64,000 nt of DNA from a virus: positions 1 to 64,000 of IMG/VR virus record IMGVR_UViG_3300020193_000005. One strand, written 5' to 3'. This document shows positions 59,907 through 64,000 of the stretch, piece by piece. Under the pieces are notes generated by a model. That model was not told where the DNA came from, searched no databases, and saw only the letters and a program-made list of their open reading frames with translations. Every line of letters begins with the position of its first letter. Position 1 is the stretch's first letter. Made by a program: the position numbers and the translations under genes.

Positions 59907-61992
59907 CGCTATGGGCAACGACGACTGTTGCGGGAGTAGAACTCTCGTCAAGAGGACAATTTCGCCGGCGCTCGCCGTCATGCGAACAAACGTATACGAC
60001 GTGCCGCTGTATTTTTTTCGCAATAGACAGAAAACCGTGGACTACAAGTGTCTGATGACGAAATCCATATCCGAGAGAAGGACGACGAGTCATCAAATCA
60101 GCGTCAAGTCGGGGATAATTTCGTCGGACGACCCGGTCTCCAGGGCGGTTCAAACCGTGGGCGGAATTTTGATTCCGGGGAATATGTCCAGGATCAGGAG
60201 GCCTTTCAGATCCACCATCGGTTCGGCCGTGGTTACGGGACCACGGGGTCTGATTCCGTCCACGGTTTCCAGACTTTCGCCGGGAATGATCCCGAAACCG
60301 GACAGGGGATTTAGGTGTCCGGAGGGTTTTCAATTCGGGGGACAATTCACGGACAAGTACTACTCGACGTGCGGGAAAAAACTCTTTCAGCTAGCCCTGA
60401 CCGTGGGAGCGAATTTCGACAGATACGTAAAGCTGTCCTCCGCGGGCGCCCTGAGAAAATTCAGGATAAACGGATTCGAATTGTCTCCCATCTCCAGGGA
60501 GAGACAAATATCGGCATCGGATCAAATCTCGACCATTCGGAATCCCCAAATTGATATACCCGAAGTCGGCTCGTATAGCGTGTCCAAATTCAGGGAAGCA
60601 TTGCAATCCGTCGTGAAGGATATGACGGACAGGGGAGAGTCCTTGTCCCGCCTGGTGAGAAGGGACGGGTTGGTCCTGGAACCGCTCGTATCCGCCAAAG
60701 TCCTGAGGACGGTTCCGGACAACAAAAGCATGGAGGAATCCGCCTACGTGACGTTCGCTAAAAATCCCGCATACATAGGCGGAGACGAAATGTGGATGTT
60801 CTCCAACAGCGGAGTGAATTCGCTCGTTTACGTACTCCCCAACGGCGGAACCCTGACACTAAGAAAGAAAAGGAATCTATCGAACGGGGAACGAAGGAAG
60901 CTCGGGAGAACGATATCCGACGCCAGGAAAATGACCCTGTCCGACAATCCAGCGATCAGGTTGGAACACGTTTCCTCGGAAATGGACGGACCGATAGCGT
61001 ACGAACAAAATTTTAGCGACATAGATTTTCCCAACGATATGGTGATCGTGTTCGACGCGAAGACCAAAAAACAACGCCAGGTTCGCAAATGGCACAGGGA
61101 CGCATATCTTCTGGATCCGAAAAAGAGAGTGATCTCCGAAAGGTCTACGCAGATAGAGGACGTCGCCGGGATGCAGGACGATCTCGGCGAGGCCGTTTCC
61201 ATGCTGAACGACGGAGGGCAAATCGGAAACATAAGTCCGGAAATACGGATACCGGCTATGGAAAGATCCGGGGTTTTTAGAGCCAGGCGCGCCGGCGACC
61301 GCGCCACGGAGTATTACAACGGTCGGCAAAAACTCGTCGCCATGAGTTCCAGGGTCGAATTCGAGCACATCGGAGCAATGACGACCGCAGAAATACAGTC
61401 GCAATTGGGGGCGGTCGCTCCGTACGTTTGGTTCGCCGGATCGGGGATAAGAAGACCCTACATATATTCGATGCCCGACGGCGACAAGAACGCAACCAGA
61501 ACCTCGAGGGTAAGCGACGAAAGTTTCGCAAACGCGGAAGATATGACTCGACTGATGATCGCCGACATCCTCACCGATTCTCTGTCGAGAAATCCTTCGC
61601 TGATATACACCTCGCAGTTCGACGGAAAAAACAGGACCTATTCGGCGCCTCTTTCGCTGTCGGCGATGTCGGGAATGAACAGGAAGGAAAAAGAGAAGAG
61701 AATATCCGAGACTTCCGCGGAGGTAATGCGCGATCTTCGGGTCTCCATATATTCGGATTACTTCCGTTCGTTGAGGGCAGCTCAAAGAAAAAGATCCCTG
61801 TCGTTGCTGGAGGAACTCCTAGAGAGAGCTAAAATGTTCTCGTTCGCCGATTTTGCGAGAAGAATGGCCATAGACGGAAAAATGTCGGAAGCCGAACGCA
61901 TTCATCTCGAATCGGTGAAAAGACTCTACGAAAATAGGGTTCAACATCTGTACTCGGGCATAAAGACGATCAGGGAGATAATCGGTGAATAA
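59899..61992 (+). CDS. Large unknown protein without cut motifs, likely virion-associated
   Basis: A 697-residue protein from ATG 59899 (overlap of eight bases with the previous gene). It has scattered Cys (DDCCGS, KCLMTK, FRCPEGFQFGGQFTDKYYSTCGKK), a strand-rich middle (VYVLPNGGTLTLRKKRNLSNGE, DMVIVFDAKTKKQRQVRKW), and a helical end (RSLSLLEELLERAKMFSFADFARRM). There is no D-S-G-x-M motif and no tag. The segment GFQFGGQFTDKYYSTCGKKLF looks like a conserved patch. It could be an injected or head protein, or a decoration/core protein. Function unknown. Confidence 0.75.
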   Translation: MSDAMGNDDCCGSRTLVKRTISPALAVMRTNVYDVPLYFFRNRQKTVDYKCLMTKSISERRTTSHQISVKSGIISSDDPVSRAVQTVGGILIPGNMSRIRRPFRSTIGSAVVTGPRGLIPSTVSRLSPGMIPKPDRGFRCPEGFQFGGQFTDKYYSTCGKKLFQLALTVGANFDRYVKLSSAGALRKFRINGFELSPISRERQISASDQISTIRNPQIDIPEVGSYSVSKFREALQSVVKDMTDRGESLSRLVRRDGLVLEPLVSAKVLRTVPDNKSMEESAYVTFAKNPAYIGGDEMWMFSNSGVNSLVYVLPNGGTLTLRKKRNLSNGERRKLGRTISDARKMTLSDNPAIRLEHVSSEMDGPIAYEQNFSDIDFPNDMVIVFDAKTKKQRQVRKWHRDAYLLDPKKRVISERSTQIEDVAGMQDDLGEAVSMLNDGGQIGNISPEIRIPAMERSGVFRARRAGDRATEYYNGRQKLVAMSSRVEFEHIGAMTTAEIQSQLGAVAPYVWFAGSGIRRPYIYSMPDGDKNATRTSRVSDESFANAEDMTRLMIADILTDSLSRNPSLIYTSQFDGKNRTYSAPLSLSAMSGMNRKEKEKRISETSAEVMRDLRVSIYSDYFRSLRAAQRKRSLSLLEELLERAKMFSFADFARRMAIDGKMSEAERIHLESVKRLYENRVQHLYSGIKTIREIIGE

Positions 61993-64000
61993 CGATCTCG
62001 TTTTCGCCCCGATTCGCGACGTCTATACGGATCTGATATTTTCCGTGCTGCTGAGCGACGGAATAAAGTGCAAGGCGATAGGAAACATGAACCAGGGCGA
62101 CGACTGGGCGCGTTGGGCGAACGGGTCGGGCCTGAGTAGTTCGCTAATACTGGATTCGCTCGACTACACGTTACGAGCCGACGAGTTCTCTCCCCTAACG
62201 GAGTCGTCCCTGATCTCCGTCAAGTCGATCCTCACGGCGGACGCATACGACGCGCTTTCCGTTTCGCTGGATGGCATTTCCATCAAGTCTCAACCCGACG
62301 ACGACGAATCGCAAGCCGACGAGGATCTCCCGGAGCCCGAACAGGAGCCCGTTTCCGCCATATCGGTGATCGAGGTGGGGATGTCGTTGTTCGACGCCCA
62401 ATTCAAGAAATTGGCGGTCGACTACAAGGCGAATTATCAGAATACGAAGATAGACGTGTCCTCCTTGGCGCTGAGCGTAAAAGCCACCAAGTCCGTGTGG
62501 GCAAATAAAGCGGACGGCGTCGCTTGGAAATCATTGGTCAGCAACTCCTACTCCGACGATCCTGGCAAATTGATTTACGGAAAGATGTACGGGCGCGGTC
62601 TATCGCGGCGTTTCGCCATGTCCGTAAAAGCGGTTTCCAACATGGATCCGCGAACGGCGAGGGACGCCGATTCGGACAGATTGGTCCTCGAGGGCATTCC
62701 CACAGTGAACTTGGGTAGGGGGGTTCCCGATCCGACCCCGTTCGGTGCAGCGAGGCTCGCCAGAAGAACCAGAAAAAACCGAGATTACGCCGTAGCCGAC
62801 GGTAAAAACAGAAAGCGAAGAATGGAGTCCCGTTTCTCCGCCGAAATCAGGACGGGCGGATTGGATTCAACAGCCGTCGGAGGGCGCGATTACTTAAAAG
62901 ACGACGAATCCGATTCCGGAAAAACGACGTTGAACAGAAGAATGAATCGCAGAACCGCGGGAAGCTCGACGAGCGCGACCGCGAGAGGAACGAGCGCTTC
63001 GTTCGATTCGGGCAATCCGGCCCAGTCGGCGACGCGCTCAACTAGAGGAAGGTTTCCGAAGACTTCCAGGATCATTCAAAAAATAAGGAACAATCCTCCG
63101 GTGAGGAGATTGTCGGAAAACGTTTTCGGGGATCGCAAGATTTCGGGAAAGAAGCCGAGACTCGACAAAAGGACGATGGCCAATCGATCGACCGGGTGGC
63201 TGAATAAACTTTCCGAGAGAATAGCCTCCGCCAGTCCCCCGAAAATGGACACCGGTTCGCCGATAAGGGAAAATAGAAGAAGAAAATCGCCCTTCGCCGG
63301 CGAGAGCGACACCGGTCGGATGAGGCGCGTCGTCTACAGCCAGACGACACCGATGAGGAGTTTGTTCGGATTGAGAAACTCAATGGACGACGATTCCGCC
63401 AACAGAAAGAATCTCTCCGAATATACGCCGACCGAAAGGGCGCTGATACTCGGAGAGGCGAAAAAGGTCAGAAGCGACCTTCTCTCGCAATGGAGATCGC
63501 GTTTGGGTCTATCCGAAGACGCCGACGTACTCGAAGACGGAATTTTGACCTATATCCAGGATCAGGAAGCACGTGGAAAAAACGTCTATCCGCTCCAGGT
63601 TCAGGCACATAATTTGCTGATCCTCGACGAAATGCTCTGGGATGCGGAAACGAAACCCGACAAGAACATGGACAACATGTGGTGGAACCTCAAGGAAAAC
63701 GCTAGAGCCAGAATAGTTTCCGATTCTGGCGTTCTCGTTCCTAGCGCCCAAAAACAGGGGGACAACGATCTTTCCAGGCCACCGGCTCGTCCGGTAAAAA
63801 CCCCGATAACCGCTCCTCCTCCGAAGAGCGCCGACGAAATCGTCAAAACTCAGGTCGCGGCAAACGACAATCCCTGGAAGATGGATAAAAATACGAGAGA
63901 TCAGGTCATGTCGGATCTGGGCGAATGGTTGAAAAACTCTCCGGAATTCCTAACGTTTAGCGATAGGTTCGGCGAAAACGAAACCGAGTGGGACGAATTC
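61985..64000 (+). CDS. Polyprotein 5, N-terminal part (runs off the window)
   Basis: An open frame of at least 672 codons from GTG 61985, overlapping the previous stop; it has no stop before the edge. The first 219 residues are an unknown acidic domain pair: two related units with SLDYTLRADEFSPLTESSLISVKSILTADAYDALSVSLDG and ALSVKATKSVWANKADGVAW. The LGRG tag is at residues 220-254. A basic region follows with D-S-G-K-T at 310 and D-T-G-R-M at 442. After it come Arg-rich and helical sequences (TERALILGEAKKVRSDLLSQW). It is the fourth tagged protein. The frame and codon choice match its neighbours, so it is real despite the missing end. Confidence 0.88.
   Translation, partial: MNNDLVFAPIRDVYTDLIFSVLLSDGIKCKAIGNMNQGDDWARWANGSGLSSSLILDSLDYTLRADEFSPLTESSLISVKSILTADAYDALSVSLDGISIKSQPDDDESQADEDLPEPEQEPVSAISVIEVGMSLFDAQFKKLAVDYKANYQNTKIDVSSLALSVKATKSVWANKADGVAWKSLVSNSYSDDPGKLIYGKMYGRGLSRRFAMSVKAVSNMDPRTARDADSDRLVLEGIPTVNLGRGVPDPTPFGAARLARRTRKNRDYAVADGKNRKRRMESRFSAEIRTGGLDSTAVGGRDYLKDDESDSGKTTLNRRMNRRTAGSSTSATARGTSASFDSGNPAQSATRSTRGRFPKTSRIIQKIRNNPPVRRLSENVFGDRKISGKKPRLDKRTMANRSTGWLNKLSERIASASPPKMDTGSPIRENRRRKSPFAGESDTGRMRRVVYSQTTPMRSLFGLRNSMDDDSANRKNLSEYTPTERALILGEAKKVRSDLLSQWRSRLGLSEDADVLEDGILTYIQDQEARGKNVYPLQVQAHNLLILDEMLWDAETKPDKNMDNMWWNLKENARARIVSDSGVLVPSAQKQGDNDLSRPPARPVKTPITAPPPKSADEIVKTQVAANDNPWKMDKNTRDQVMSDLGEWLKNSPEFLTFSDRFGENETEWDEF
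62642..62746 (+). repeat. LGRG tag, copy 4 (in polyprotein 5)
   Basis: Begins MDPRTARDADSDRLVLEGI and ends NLGRGVPDPTPFG. The MDPRTA start matches copy 1 while copies 2 and 3 share NPYTA, so two sub-types exist. Unlike copies 2 and 3 it is internal, after about 220 residues. Confidence 0.9.

Overview
The window is a piece of a tailed double-stranded DNA phage (or prophage) with a contractile, myovirus-type tail. Nothing in it looks like a bacterial chromosome: there are no rRNA or metabolic operons, genes overlap by a few bases (many ATGA or GTGA junctions), and nearly everything I recognise is phage morphogenesis or recombination. The host cannot be read directly. The r1t-like holin start and the M15-type peptidase in the tape measure suggest a host with a peptidoglycan wall; an actinobacterial host is only a guess.

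Minus strand, read from about 25.2 kb down to 1: terminase large subunit; a recombination block (small conserved protein, Rad52-like annealing protein, Fe-S PD-(D/E)XK nuclease, hypothetical protein, HNH endonuclease, RuvC-like resolvase, small protein); a ParB / PAPS-reductase / ParB cassette; head-tail connector and tail completion genes; tail sheath, tail tube, tail assembly chaperones with a clear -1 frameshift site, a 1776-residue tape measure; baseplate hub, spike, gp25-like wedge, gpJ-like and gpI-like proteins; and finally the start of a holin gene cut by the window edge.

Plus strand, from about 25.3 kb to the right edge: a small membrane protein, a portal fused to a MuF domain, and then a 36-kb stretch dominated by five giant proteins (3745, 2180, 2527, 956 and at least 672 residues). 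The first begins with an HK97-type (S78) prohead protease. They are strings of unrelated domains separated by a five-residue motif, D-S-G-A-M or a close variant, seen about 25 times with freely varying synonymous codons. Four of the five also carry a nearly identical 35-residue segment (the 'LGRG tag'). The modules include sigma-70 region-4-like helix-turn-helix units, a six-unit HTH array, WYL-like and DUF4314-like domains, two DEDDh exonucleases, a probable ADP-ribosyltransferase, two HExxH zincin-like domains and a GNAT acetyltransferase. My interpretation is that these are packaged polyproteins: the tag would sort them into the prohead, the fused protease would cut at the D-S-G-x-M sites during maturation, and a set of early host-takeover proteins would be ejected with the DNA, like T4 Alt but delivered in bulk. 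The repeated motif, the tag and the domains are visible in the sequence; packaging, cleavage and ejection are inference.

Small genes sit between the giants, mostly translationally coupled. No major capsid protein was recognised; it probably lies beyond 64 kb. Few non-coding stretches exist: the divergent region near 25.2-25.3 kb, a structured 179-base gap near 20.95 kb, and short gaps near 12.35, 14.38, 39.09 and 48.53 kb.
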